DNA of 64,000 nucleotides from Odocoileus virginianus (GCF_023699985.2 NC_069690.1:43700641-43764640); one strand, 5' to 3'; positions 1 to 11,434 are shown, counted from the first letter of the stretch. A program made the numbers and translations. Notes: generated by a model from the sequence alone, not told the origin.

Positions 1-56
1 CCGGTCACAGGGACCATGAAATGGGGTCCTACTCTTTGCCAGTGGCTTCGTCTCAG

Positions 57-61
<5 letters not shown>

Positions 62-104
<43 letters not shown>
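62..104. repeat. (CA)n microsatellite
   Basis: An uninterrupted CA dinucleotide run of about 20 units follows an A-rich start. A short open frame crosses it, but its Thr-His repeat is only the translation of the microsatellite. The length is in the range that is usually polymorphic in bovids. Confidence 0.95.
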
Positions 105-105
<1 letters not shown>

Positions 106-854
106 GACGGGCTCTTGGTGTCCACTCGAACCTCCTTCCCACCCACCCCAGCCCCACCCACCGGGCCTGGAGAACTCCTCCCCTACCCCACCCCACCCTA
201 AACAGATGAGTTGACTGAAACAGAGGCCAACCTGCTGGGCCTTCCTCCCACCTCCATCCCAGAAGAAACCTACATCCTGAGTGCTGAATTTCAGAAGTTC
301 TAGGAAAATCTCAAGGCTGAGACACACACAGGTTGGACTTGAAAAAGACACAGAGACCAAAGAATTACAGAATGTAGAAAGTAAAACCAGAATTGGGAGA
401 ACCTTTCAGATCATCTAAACCAGTGATTTTCAAGCTACTTTACAGCAGCAGAAATCTGGTCTTCGGGGTGAGATTGAGGCAGGAGATAGACAGGCTCCAG
501 GCTGAGCAGCTGGAGTTTGCTCCCTGTGAACTGACACTCCAAAATGAAGATAATGTAACAGCAGGAGCCCTGCCCAGGTAACAGACCATGTATTTCTTGT
601 TCTCCAGGTCAAGGAGACCTTCCTGACTATATATGCACAGAGGGGCTCCTCAGAGGTCAAAAGGGAGACGCTGTCTCCCCATAGTAAGTGATGTCAATCT
701 ACCCATAGACCTCTTTGCTAGAATCTACCTTAGCTAAGGGATGCGTGTGCACTCTTGGGACCCTCTGAGAAAAACCGAATACTGATTCGGAACTAGGCAA
801 GGCAAGATAACTGGCCAGAGGAAGCTGGGAAGAAATGCCCCATATAAGTGATTC
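105..854. other. Intergenic, no recognised gene
   Basis: C-rich low-complexity sequence (about 120-200) gives way to AT-balanced sequence without clear repeat boundaries. I see no exon with flanking splice sites and no RNA gene. The short frames in both directions overlap one another and have no recognisable domain. Confidence 0.5.
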
Positions 855-858
855 AAAC

Positions 859-1751
859 TGTTAGGACAAGCACACTGACTGAAACCGCCCGCCCTGGCCA
901 GGCACCATAGTAACCATTTGCGTGTTGTTTTACGACAGGAGGTCCTGATAAGGAACACGGAACGAATAAGCCACCACCAACCGGAAGAGTTCGGGAAAGG
1001 TCAAAAGGAGATACTACATGTGCGGCCACCGCCCAGAATCCTTCTCACTGCCATCCATCTTGGCTGAACAAGGTGTGCCCCACCAGGAAGGACTCTGGGT
1101 CAGAATGATTAGGCTAAAGACAACCTGGAAGCTAATCCCATCACCATAAAACACTGCAAGCCAGTGGCAGAGCGGTTCTCCTGCGTTCCCTGACCCTACT
1201 GCTCTCCGCACGGGAGCCCTCTCCCAAGAAAATCTTTTGCTCTGTCAGCACATGTGCCTCTTCGGACAATTCATTCCTGAGTGTTAGACAAGAGCCCAGT
1301 TTCAGGCCCTGGAAGGGCTCCCTGAAGGAAAGCTACACGTCTCAAAATAGCCTAGAGTTAAAGCTCCCCTCCAGGTCCTCCCCACCATTCTATACAGAAT
1401 AAAGAACTTTCTCCCCTGAAGAAAGGAATGGACATTAGATTGATTACGTTCAGCTCCCAGGCGATGCCAGTCTCCGGCTGGGTCTCAGGAATTCCTTACC
1501 CCAGTTGTTGAAAACTAACTAATCAAAAATAATCTTGAGGAAAAACAGACCCCCTCAAAACAATGTATCTTCGCATATGTATGTTTTCTGTACACACCTA
1601 CTCTCCTCTTAGTGCAGTAGCCCACTAACCTGTCTGCTGCCCCCTCTCGCCTCTTTAAAGGTGATCTGTTCCTGTCAAGTGCCGGTCTTATTCTTTTTCA
1701 GAACCTCACCTTCTCTAACTCCCTAATCCTACAGTCCCCCTTCCTGCAACA
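859..1751 (+). mobile_element. Solo ERV LTR (class I type), split by a second LTR
   Basis: The unit begins with TG and ends with CA. The 4-bp direct repeat AAAC flanks it exactly (855-858 and 1752-1755), which is the duplication size of class I (gammaretrovirus-like) integrases. Removing the inner 411-bp insert leaves about 480 bp, a normal LTR length. The 3' part (1200-1320) has a degraded polyadenylation hexamer and a pyrimidine-rich U5-like stretch. No gag, pol or env sequence is adjacent, so this is a solo LTR left by recombination. Class assignment rests on TSD size and general resemblance to ruminant ERV1 LTRs. Confidence 0.75.
1323..1733 (+). mobile_element. Inner LTR nested in the 859-1751 LTR
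   Basis: A 411-bp TG...CA unit interrupts the outer LTR near its 3' end. The outer sequence resumes at 1734 and runs to its own terminus. The flanks GCTCCC (1317-1322) and GTCCCC (1734-1739) look like a 6-bp duplication that has lost or shifted one base, which would suit a class II (ERVK-like) element. A TTTAAA-like box near 1660 and a following T-rich stretch resemble a promoter and U5. The left and right ends are well placed; the class is a guess. Confidence 0.6.
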
Positions 1752-1755
1752 AAAC

Positions 1756-1993
1756 TACTACAAGGGCACAACGCTCTCTGGGTCATGTGAGCTTATTCAC
1801 ACATACCCTGTTTCCTCCCAATACTTGACTTGTTTCAGCACTTTCCGTCTCTGTGAGAATGCCTTTTCAGGGCCCTATCACGGGTCAGCGTGGTCTAGTT
1901 GCTAGATCTCAGTGCTCTCACTGACCTTCAATCTCTGGCCAGGAACAAAAATCCTGCTTCAAGTCACTGCAGGCTGAGGCCATCTGAGATCAA
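1756..1993. other. Intergenic, nothing recognised
   Basis: About 240 bp of unassigned sequence lies between the nested LTR pair and the next SINE. No open frame or repeat hallmark stands out. Confidence 0.4.
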
Positions 1994-2006
1994 GATTTTT
2001 AGATAG

Positions 2007-2683
2007 GGGGCTTTCCTGGTGGTCCGGTGTTTAAGAATCTGCCTTACAAGGCAGGGGGCAAGGGTTTGAGCCCTGGTTAGGGAACTAAGATCCCATATGC
2101 CTTGTGTGAAATGAAAATATCTCCTGCCATATTAATAAACAAGAAATGTCACAGCCATCAGCAATTTCTGGACTCCTAATGTGAATGAGGGCTCCCAAAA
2201 CTGAAATCCAGCAGATGCTGCCACCCCCCACGGTGATTGTGAGGAGCTGAGGGAATGCAAGAGGCAAGGTGAACAAGGAAACAGGATTGGCCCCAGATAG
2301 TTGAGGTGCACACGAAAGGAATGAATTCAGTGAGACCAGAGGCTTGCATCTTCCTATATATAGAGTGTGAAATCCCTTAACTTGATACCTGATCTTTGAT
2401 GTTCAGACTGCCTGCTCAGGAGTCCTAAACTTGTAAATAGCTGACTTCCCCTCCTGTCTCCTTGGAGCAGTTTCCTCTGAGCTACTGAGTGAGATGCTGT
2501 CTCCTGGGCTCAGAGTCCTAAACATTCCCACCAAATAAAATAACTCTCTACTTTCAAGTTGTGGCTATATTTTTTAGTTGACACTCAGAGCAACTAAGCC
2601 TGCCTGCCACAACTACAGCCACAATCCCATGTGTCGAAATTAAGACCCAACACAGCCAAATAAAAATTCTTTTTAAAAAAACA
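2007..2683 (+). mobile_element. CHR-type tRNA-Glu SINE, interrupted by an LTR
   Basis: The head at 2007-2104 has the box-B-like GGTTTGAGCCC region of a tRNA-Glu-derived SINE. The body resumes at 2588 with GAGCAACTAAGCC and ends in an A-rich tail. The direct repeats GATTTTTAGATAG (1994-2006) and GATGTTTAGATAG (2684-2696) match at 12 of 13 positions and enclose the whole unit, so the SINE was inserted first and split later. Confidence 0.85.
2105..2583 (+). mobile_element. Solo ERV1-type LTR inside a SINE
   Basis: A 479-bp unit starts TGTGAAATG and ends GTTGACA. It has a TATA-like TATATATAG near 2355 and AATAAA near 2534, about 50 bp before the 3' end, giving a normal U3-R-U5 order. The flanks CTTG (2101-2104) and CTCA (2584-2587) can both derive from one CTCG site by opposite CpG decay, which would be a 4-bp duplication typical of class I ERVs. 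The host SINE is collinear on both sides. No internal retroviral sequence remains. Confidence 0.8.
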
Positions 2684-2696
2684 GATGTTTAGATAG

Positions 2697-3495
2697 ATAG
2701 AACCCAAAGACATCAAGGGAAGCAAGACCACTCTAACGAAGCAGAGGTGATAGCTTTGGCGAATACCCTGACCCTCAGCAGAATGCTGGACTCTGTGGGA
2801 CACACTTTGAAAACCATTGCTGTAGCTGAGTCTTTCATTTTACCAGCGAGGAAATTGAGGCCCAGATAAAGGAACTGACTTGTTGTGCAAAATAGGCAGT
2901 CAGGCTGGAGCAGAGATGATGAACTATGTTAGCCAAATCCAGAAGTCAAGGGTTGGTCAAGGTCTCCATGCTAGAGTTGGGAGGAGGGGAAGGGGACAGG
3001 AAGTTGGCAGCTGGCTACCTTGAATAGAGCTTCCGTTGAAGGTTCTAGAGCCCAGAGGAGAGGCCAGGCTTTCCTTCTTTTTGCCTCACACCAGGCCTTG
3101 AAACAGTATTCCCAGGGCAATCTCTCAGCACACTCAACTCCCATCAGCCATTTAACACACTGAATAAAATATCAGTCTCTCACCGAGAATAGCTCCAAAG
3201 TGGAAAGTCGATCAAAGCTGATCCAAGGCGACATGGGGGCCTCGTTGAGGTGATGCTGTCAGCCAGGGGACACTCACTTCCCAGATGGAGCAGCTCAGAT
3301 GGGCTGAGAGTCTGAGCACCGAGGAAGAGAAAGAATCATTGCCCTTCTGTCTCCCTACACACAGCCTCAGGAGGTTTAGGGGAGGGAGAGTTTAAAGTAC
3401 AATTGAGGTGTGTGGTGGGCTATTGTTATGCAAATTAGGAAGAGGAAGAACCTTGCAGGGGACCTCCTAAGGGCAAAGCCTACAGGGTCTCAAAG
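2697..3495. other. Intergenic with a MIR fragment, no gene
   Basis: Around 2815-2905 the phrase for gaining a template-like 'ACCAGCGAGGAAATTGAGG' resembles the core of a MIR SINE. The rest is unassigned. Short frames on both strands have no recognisable domain or splice context. Confidence 0.5.
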
Positions 3496-3679
3496 CCTAG
3501 TTCTCAGATTGGTCTGTCTCCTGACTATAGCTTGGGCACCCACTGGGAATTTGCTAGAAAAGTGTTTTCCAGGGCTGCTCCCAGACCAACTGAATCAGAA
3601 ACTGTGGGGGTGGGGCCCAAAAACCTGTGTCGTAACAGCCCTCCAGGGGCTTCTGATGTGCAAAGTGTGAGAACTGCTG
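3496..3679 (+). mobile_element. MER5A-like hAT-Charlie DNA transposon fossil
   Basis: The ends are imperfect inverted repeats (CTAGTTCTCAG at the left, GTGAGAACTGCTG at the right) that resemble the CAGTGGTTCTCAA terminus of MER5-class elements. The interior contains CTGAATCAGAAACT and GGGGTGGGGCCC, which are diagnostic phrases of that family. It is non-autonomous and carries no transposase. Confidence 0.8.
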
Positions 3680-3842
3680 CCTTAACACCTTGTTCCTGAG
3701 TTTCTGCTGTGGCACTTGGGCTGAGGAGCCTCGGAAGTGAGAAGTGAGAAGAGCTGATCATTTGTGATCTGGTCGAGCTAGTGAGGGTGGGGGACCCTAC
3801 AGGGGCTGCCGGTAGAGAGGGAAAAGACTTGTTTTCAAAAGA

Positions 3843-4260
3843 ACAGAAGTTGGCCAGGATGTGAAAAGACTGGAACACTTGCACTTTGCTGGTAGGCATG
3901 TTAGATGGTGCAGCCTCTGTGGAAGACAGCTTAGCAGTGTTTCCAAAAGGTAGACCCAGAATTACCCTCTGATCAGCAATTCCATGGGCTTCCCTGGTGG
4001 CTCAGAATCTGCCTGCAATGCCAGAGACCTGGGTTCAATCCCTGGATTGGAAAGATCCCCTGGAGAAGGGAATGGCAACCTACTCCAGTATTCTTGCCTG
4101 GAGAATTCCATGGACAGAGTAGCCTGGTGGGCTACAGCCCATGAAGTCGCAAAGAGCTAGACATGACTGAGCGACTAAGCACTCATCAGTGCTAATATGG
4201 AACTGCACAGCAATTTCACTCCTAGTTTCATCCCCAAAGGAACAGAGGCTGGATGCAGAA
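3843..4260 (+). mobile_element. Old L1 ORF2 3' fragment split by a Bov-tA SINE
   Basis: The flanks of the SINE at 3986-4186 together read like the L1 ORF2 C-terminal segment, with CAGCAATTCCA on the left and CAGCAATTTCACTCCTAG on the right. The sequence is heavily diverged, which fits an ancient copy. Confidence 0.6.
3986..4186 (+). mobile_element. Bov-tA SINE
   Basis: The tRNA-Glu-like head begins GGGCTTCCCTGGTGGCTCAG and carries a box-B-like GGTTCAATCCC. It joins the Bov-A body (ATGGCAAC...ACTCCAGTATTCTTGCC) and ends near GACATGACTGAGCGACTAA. This is a ruminant-specific SINE. Confidence 0.93.
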
Positions 4261-5270
4261 GGTTGGGAATTTGGTCCCTCACACAGGGCTGCTGTTTCCA
4301 TCACTTCACACATCACCATTGCCATGGCACCCAACCTTGTATCCTGCACCCCCAAGACCTGAGGTGGAGCCCTGGAGAGGCCTTGGCCTCCCACATCAGC
4401 TGCCTGACCTAAGGGGAAATGGGGTGGCCTGGGACACTGAGGACAAGGACCACTCGAAAGGAGAGTGACCTGGATACGAATCTAGGGAGCTTGTGGACAC
4501 CCAGAGTATCACCAGTCTGACCTTACCCGGAAGACCACCACCCCAGATCATGAGGACAGAAAACACAGCTTGACCCAGGCTCTCTGCCTGGATCCATCCA
4601 GCACCTGCTAGGTTCAGAGACCTTTTCCTCTGGTCTAGAAAACATGTCCCTTCCTTTCAGGGGCTTTAGTTTCCTGCTCTATAAAATGAGGTGCTGACAT
4701 GGGGCATTTCCATAGTCCCTCCTGGCTCTGACCTAGTGTTTGAAACCTAGTTGTTTCGAACCCAGGTTTGGTTGCTTGCCACTTGAATGTTGTTTAGGAG
4801 GCCATGTGGATAGAAGGGAAACTTGCTTCCTTTTGGATGCTGGCAACCAAGTGTGTGGGGGGAGGGTAGACGCCTGTCCAAATGCCAACTCCCCACCCCT
4901 CAACCCAACAATCAGGGGGCAAAGGCTGTTATAGACAAAGGGAGGCGGCTACATGCAGAAACAGCAGAGTCAGCTTTGACAGTCATTTTGAAATTAGTCA
5001 TGTAATGGTCTGACCAGTGTCATCTTGATTGTTTTAGGTATAGTTTATCTTCAGTTCCATGGTCAGTTTATTCCCATTTCCTTGAGGACAGTTCTCAGAA
5101 TATTCCTTGAGGCCAGTTCTCAGAATGGTGGCAGCCCATGTCATGGCTATGGTGTGGTCATCATACAGCTAACTTCTCCACCTGGTGTGGGTTTCAGGAT
5201 ATATAAGACAGCTCAAAGCCTGGTTCAGAATATTATCTATAACCCCTGAGAAGGAAATAAAAGTCTCTAA
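4261..5270. other. Intergenic, no recognised gene
   Basis: About 1 kb without a recognised repeat or exon. A polyadenylation-like AATAAA near 5257 sits just upstream of the BovB 3' end but has no associated gene evidence. Overlapping frames at 4197-4468 are in different phases and show no conserved motif. Confidence 0.4.
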
Positions 5271-5282
5271 CTATGCTTAATG

Positions 5283-8200
5283 TCTCAGTTCAGTTCAGTT
5301 GCTCAGTTGTGTCCGACTCTTTGCGACCCCATCGATTGCAGCCTGGACCTGATGGACAAGCTTCCCTTCCATCACCAACTCCTGGAGCTTGCTCAAACTC
5401 ATGTCCATGGAGTTGGTGATGCCATCCAACCATCTCATCCTCTGTCATCCCCTTCTCCCGCCTTCAATCTTTACCAGCATCAGGGTCTTTCCCAATGAGT
5501 CACTTCTTCACACCAGGTGGCCAAAGTATTGGAGTTTCAGCTTGAACATCAGTCCTTCCAATGAACACCCAGGACTGATCTCCTTTGGGATGGACTGGTT
5601 GATCTCCTTGCAGTCCAAGGGACTCTTAACAGTCTCCTCCACAGTTCAAAAGCATCAATTCTTCAGCGCTCAGCTTTCTTTATAGTTCAACTCTGGCATC
5701 CATACATGACTACTGGAAAACCATAGCTTTGACCATATGGATCTTTGTTGGCAAAGTGATGTCTCTGCTTTTTAATATGTTGTCTGGTCACAGCTTTTCT
5801 TCCAAAGAGCAAGTATCTTTTAATTTCAAGGCTGCAGTCACCATCTGCAGTGATTTTGGAGCCCCCAAAAATAAAGTCTCTCACTGTTTCCATTGTTTCC
5901 CCGTCTATTTGCCATGAAGTGATAGGACCGGATGCCATGATCTTAATTTTCTGAATGTTGACTTTTAAGCCAACTTTTTCACCCTCCTCTTTCGCTTTCA
6001 TCAAGGGGCTCTTAAGTTCTTCTTCACTTTCTGCCATAAGGGTGGTGTCATCTGCATATCTGAGGTTATTGATATTTCTCTCAGCAACCTTGATTCCAGC
6101 TTGTGCTTCATCCAGTCTGGCATTTTGCAGGATGTACTCTGCATATAAGTTAAATAAGCAGGGTGACAATATACAGCCTTAACGTACTCCTTTCCCAATT
6201 TGGAGCCAGTCTGTTGTTCCATGTCCAGTTCTAACTGTTGCTTCCTGACCTGCATACAGGTCTCTCAAGAGGCAGGTCAGGTGGTCTGGTATTCCCATCT
6301 CTTTCAGAATTTTCCACAGTTTATTGTGATCCACACAGTCAAAGGCTTTGGCGTAGTCAATAAAGCAGAAGTAGTTGTTCTTTTTGGAACTCTCTTACTT
6401 TTTTGATGATCCAACGGATGTTGGCTATTTGATCTCTGGTTCCTCTGCCTTTTCTAAATCCAGCTTGAACATCTGGAAGTTCACAGTTTATGTACTGTTG
6501 AAGCCTGGCTTGGAGAATTTTGAGCATTACTTTACTAGCGTGTGAGATGAGTGCAATTGTGTGGTAGCTTGAACATTCTTTGGCATTGCCTTTCTTTGGG
6601 ATTGGAATGAAAACTGACCTTTTCCAGTCCTGTGGCCACTGCTGAGTTTTTCAAATTTGCTGGCATACTGAGTACAGCACTTTCACAGCACCATCTTTTA
6701 GGATTTGAAATAGCTCAACTGGAATTCTATCATCCCCACTGGCTTTGTTTGTAGTGATACTTCCTAAGGCCCACTTGACTTCACATTCCAGGAAGTCTGG
6801 CTATAGGTGAATGATCACACCATCGTGATTATCTGGGTCATGAAGTTCTTTTCTGTATAGTTCTGTGTATTCTTGCTACCTCTTCTTAATATCTTCTGCT
6901 TCTGTTAGGTCCATACCATTTCTATTCTTTATTGAGCCCATCTTTGCATGAAATGTTCCCTTGGTATCTCTAATTTTCTTGAAGTGATCTCTATTCTTTC
7001 CCATTCTATTGTTTTCCTCTATTTCTTTGCATTGATCACTGAGGAAGGCTTTCTTATCTCTCCTTGCTATTCTTTGGAACTCTGCATTCAAATGGATATG
7101 TCTTTCCTTTTCTCCTTTGCCTTTTGCTTCTCTTCTTTTCTCAGCTATTTGTAAGGCTTCTTCAGACAACCATTTTGTCTTTTTGCATTTCTTCTTCTAG
7201 GGAATGGTCTTGATCACTGCCTCCTGTACAATGTCATGAACCTCTATCTATAGTTCTTCAGGCACACTGTCTATCAGATCTAATTCCTTAAATCTGTTTG
7301 TCACTTCCACTGTATAATAAGGGATTTGATATATAAGGGATTTGATTTAGGTCATACCTGAATGGTCTAGTGGTTTTCCCTACTTTCTTCAATTTAAGTC
7401 TGGATTTGACAATAAGGAGTTCATGATCTGAGCCACAGTCAGTTCCCAGTCTTGTTTTTGCTGACTGTATGGAGCTTCTCCATCTTTGGCTGCAAAGAAT
7501 ATAATCAATCTGATTTTGGTATTGACCATCTGGTGATGTCCATGTGTAGAGTCTTTTCTTGTGTTGTTGGAAGAGGGTGTTTGCTATGACTAGTGTGTTC
7601 TCTTGGCAAAACTCTGTTAGCCTCTGCCCTCCTTGCTTCATTTTGTACTCCAAGACCAAATTTGCCTGTTACTCCAGGTGTCTCTTGACTTTCTACTTTT
7701 GCAATCCATTTCCCTATAATGAAAAGGACATCTTTTGTGGGTGTTAATTATAGAAGATCTTGTAGGTCTTCATAGAACCGTTCAACTTCAACTTTCAACA
7801 TTACTGGTTGTGGTCTAGGCTTGGATTACTGTGATACTGAATGGTTTGCCTTGAAAACGAACAGAGATCATTCTGTCATTTTTGAGAATGCAGCCAAGTA
7901 CTGCATTTTAGACTCTTTTGTTAACTGTGAGGGCTACTTCATTTCTTCTAAGGGATTCTTGCCCACAGTAGTAGGTATAATGGTCATCTGAGTTAAATTC
8001 ACCCATTCCAGTCCATCTTAGTTCGCTGATTCCTAAAATGTCGACATTCACTCTTGCCATCTCCTGTTTGACCACTTCCAGTTTACCTTGATTCATGGAC
8101 CTAACATTCAGGTTTCTATGCAATATTGTTCTTACAGCGTTGGACTTCATTTCCATCACCAGTCACATCCACAACTGGGTGTTGTTTTTCTTTGGCTCCT

Positions 8201-9342
8201 CTTCATTCTTTCTGGAGTTATTTCTCCACTGATCCCTGGTAGCATATTGGGCACCTACTGACCTGGTGAGTTCATCTTTCAATGTCCTATCTTTTTGCCT
8301 TATCATACTGTTCATGGGGTTCTCAAGGCAAGAATATTGAAGTGGTTTGCCATTCCCTTCTCCAGTGGACCACATTTTGTCAGAACTCTCCACTATGACC
8401 CATACATCTTGGGTGGCCCTCCATGGCAGGGCTCATAGTTTCATTGAATTAGACAAGGCTGTGGTATGTGTGATCACTTTGATTAGTTTTCTGTGACTGT
8501 TGTTTTCAACATCTGCCCTCTGATTGATAAATAAGAGGCTTATGTAAGCTTCCTGATGGGAGAGACTGACTGAGGGGCAAACTGGGTCTTGTTCTGATGG
8601 GCAGGGCCATGATGAGCAAATCTTTAATCCAGTTTTCTGTTGATGGGCGGGGCTGTGTTCCCTCCCTGTTGTTTGACCTGAAGCCAAACTCTGGTGGAGG
8701 TAATGAAGATAACCTTCAAAAGGCCCCATGCATGCACTGATGCACTCAGTGCCCCCAACCTTGCAGCAGGTCACCGCGGACTCACGCCTCCACTGGAGAC
8801 TCCTGGACACTCACAGCCAAGTCTGGGTCAGTCTCTTGTGGGGTCACGGCTCCTTTCTCCTGGGTCCTGGTGTACATAATGTTTTGTTTGTGCCCTCCAA
8901 GAGTCTGTTTCCCCAGTCCTGTGTAAGTTCTGGCAGCTCTATGGTGGGGTTAATGGCAACCTCCCCCAAGAGGGCTTACGCCACACCCAGGTCTGCTGCA
9001 CCCAGAGCCCCGGCCCCTGCAGCAGGCCACTGCGGACCCGTACCTTCACAGGAGACACTCAAACACTCAAAGGCAGGTCTGGTTCAGTCTCTGTGGGGAC
9101 TCCTAGTGTACACAAGGCTTTGTCTGAGCCCTCAAATTGTCTCTGGCAGGTATGGGGTTTGATTCTAAACGCAATTTCACTCCTCCTACCATCTTGCTGG
9201 GGCTTCTCCTTTGCCCTTGGACATGGAGTATCTTTTTTTGGTGGGATCCAACATTCTCCTGTCGACAGTTGTTCAGCAGTGAGTTGTAATTTTGGGGTTC
9301 TTACAGGAGATGAGCGTACATCCTTCTACTTCGCCATCTTGT
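5283..9342 (-). mobile_element. Near-complete BovB (RTE) LINE, coding decayed
   Basis: The 3' terminus is at the low coordinate, where the TCAGTTCAGTTCAGT-like tail repeat starts. On the minus strand the order is a 5' region (about 8450-9342), the AP-endonuclease domain (about 7290-8160, with DYIL and SDHELL), then reverse transcriptase (about 5690-6400, with YADD at roughly 6035-6050) and the short 3' end. Stops and frameshifts break the protein into fragments of 76-160 residues, so it cannot act autonomously. The GC-richer 5' part beyond 8450 was assigned by its continuity and resemblance to long BovB copies. No clear target duplication was found. Confidence 0.88.
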
Positions 9343-9528
9343 AGACTTCTGCTAGTCTTGGAGAGTCTCCTGGAGATGTGGTAGTCACCTGTGGCTCACA
9401 CTGGGGACATGGACACTGACAACTGCCCATCTTGGGAGCTCAACCTGGTGTGGACGCTTGGTGTCTACACTATTATTATTTGGTCTGCTTTGACTATTTT
9501 CTTTTGTTTCAGCATGTCCTCACTTCTG
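9343..9528. other. Short unassigned intergenic stretch
   Basis: Sequence between the BovB 5' end and the next SINE. Nothing recognised. Confidence 0.4.
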
Positions 9529-9539
9529 TGATTAAACTT

Positions 9540-9743
9540 GTTAGTTGCTCAGTCATGTCCAACTCTTTGTGACCCCAAGGACTATAGCCTGTAAGGCTCC
9601 TGTGTCCATGGAATTCTCCAGGCAAGAAAACTGGAGTGTGTTGCCATCCACTTCTCCAGGGGCTTTTCCCAACCCAGGGACTGAACCCAGGTCTTCTGCA
9701 TCGCAGGCATGTTCTTTACCGTCTGAGCCACCAGGAAAGCCCT
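9540..9743 (-). mobile_element. Bov-tA SINE with 11-bp TSD
   Basis: The reverse-complemented Bov-A body (GTCATGTCCAACTCTTTGTG) precedes the reverse tRNA-like head (GAGCCACCAGGAAAGCCC). The direct repeat TGATTAAACTT occurs at 9529-9539 and 9744-9754, a perfect target-site duplication. Confidence 0.95.
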
Positions 9744-10214
9744 TGATTAAACTTATTCTTCGGCTAAAGTTTTTCCACAGACAAAAGGCAGGCAGAAGAC
9801 ATGGGAGACAAGGTCTTGCTCACTTTCACTAGGACTTTTAAGACAGGATCATGGCTTATGGGGGGCAGGGCTGTGGAGGGTTGAGTGAGAATGGGGGCAG
9901 GGCAGGAATGAACTGGAACTGAGGGTGACAGGAGGCCTCCCCTCCCCGTAAGGGAATTGTCCCAGCCTCCTTCCTTTGCATGCTCAAAGAATGGCAAGTC
10001 TATCCACAAACACCATGGGAGTCCTGGCACACAGGAAACTCTTGATTATTGTTAAGGACAAATCATTAATGACTGTCAGCAGCCCTATATTATAAATAGT
10101 CCTTTTGCTTAACCACCAGGATGTGATGAGATGTTTCAAGTGCTACATCATTAAATCAAGAGTTGCTGAGTCACTGAATCTACCTGGGACAGGACCATCC
10201 AAAGGGAGCAGTCT

Positions 10215-10354
10215 GGGACTTCCCTGGCTATCCAGTAGCCAAGACTTCATGCTTCCAATGCAGGGGACCTGGGTTCAATCCCCGGTTGGGGAACTAGACG
10301 CACATGCCACAACTAGACCTGACAGAGCCTAAATAAATAAGTTTTTTTAAAAAA
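10215..10354 (+). mobile_element. CHR-type SINE (first of a tandem pair)
   Basis: A GGGACTTCCCTGGCTATCCAG head and a GGTTCAATCCCCGG box-B-like region precede a short body and an A-rich tail. It abuts a second SINE in the same orientation at 10358, so one probably inserted into the A-tail of the other. Confidence 0.85.
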
Positions 10355-10357
10355 GGA

Positions 10358-10487
10358 GGGACTTCCCTGGTGATCCAGTGGATAAGACTCTGCACTTCCA
10401 CTGCAGGGGTGAGGGTTCAATCCCTGTTCAGGGAATTAAGATCTCACATGCCATGCAGTGTAGCTTGCCCCCCCCCCCTCCAAAAAG
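10358..10487 (+). mobile_element. CHR-type SINE (second of a tandem pair)
   Basis: The head GGGACTTCCCTGGTGATCCAG starts directly after the A-rich tail of the preceding SINE. The 3' end has a run of ten C residues in place of the normal A tail, probably a local expansion. Confidence 0.85.
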
Positions 10488-11222
10488 GGTGGGGAGCAGT
10501 CTCTCTTAATCACTGCAGGAAGCATCACTGAGTCAGTACAATGTACCCTCCCGAGTCATGCCTTTACCCATGCTCCTCTTGCAGTTGCTAGATTTTTCCA
10601 AAAGTTAGATCTAAGGTCCAATTCATGGAGGTGCTCTGTGACCATGATTTCATCTGCCTCTCCTAACAACTCTATGACTAGTTCTCAGCATATTGTATTG
10701 AAGAGAAAACTGAGGTTCTCAGAGGTCACACAGCCTGGTCTTACAGCGCAGTCTTTTAGATCCTAGGGGCCCATTCTTCTCGCCTTCTGGGGTGGCCTTC
10801 CAGTTTCCAGATCAAGCTAAACTTTCCTCCCTCAGTGCAACCTGACCTTCCTTCACCTTCCTCAATAGCACATGCCACACACCATTGTCATTCCTCAGGG
10901 CACCTAAGCTCTTAGACTTGGGAGTCCCACAAGGCAGAGAAGAACCATGTCTAATCTTCTTCCTGCATCTTGCACCCAGTGCAGGACCAGGCTTACCTTG
11001 GGTGCCGATCAGGGGCTCCACATGGGTCCATCTATTGGAGGCACTTGCTACTTGCTGGGGATTATAACTGCCACAGGGACAGACTTCATAGAGGAAAGTG
11101 CATTCTGAGGTTCAAGCTTCCATCTTCCTTTGGGTACCCAGCTTTCTCTAAAGTTGGGAGTGGCCTATATTTTCCACCCTCCCAGTGATTCAGCTGCCTG
11201 TCTTCTCCTGTCACCCAGCATG
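10488..11222. other. Intergenic with a MIR fragment
   Basis: Around 10680-10760 the pattern GAGAAAACTGAGG ... GGTCACACAGCCTGG is the core of a MIR SINE. The rest shows no gene or clear repeat boundary. Confidence 0.5.
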
Positions 11223-11230
11223 GTTTAGAA

Positions 11231-11426
11231 CAGCAGTCCCCAGCCTTTTTGACACCAGGGACTGGTTTTGTGGAAGACAAGTTTTTCCACGGACTGGGGT
11301 GGGGTGGGTGATGTTTTGGGGATGATTCAAGCGCATTATATTTATTGAGTGCTTTGTTTCTATTATGATTACAGCAACTCCATCTCAGATCATCAGGCAT
11401 TGGATCCTGGAGGTTGGGGACCCCTG
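11231..11426 (+). mobile_element. Non-autonomous hAT-type DNA transposon with TIRs
   Basis: The left end CAGCAGTCCCCAGCC and right end GGTTGGGGACCCCTG are imperfect inverted repeats of the CAGGGGTCCCCAACC type. The flanking 8-bp sequences GTTTAGAA (11223-11230) and GTCTAGAG (11427-11434) match at six of eight positions, as expected for an old hAT duplication. The 196-bp length leaves no room for transposase. Confidence 0.85.
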
Positions 11427-11434
11427 GTCTAGAG

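Noticed and set aside
3986..4080. tRNA-Glu genes at the many box-B-like sites
   Set aside because: All are heads of Bov-tA or CHR SINEs. They do not fold into full tRNAs and lead into SINE bodies.
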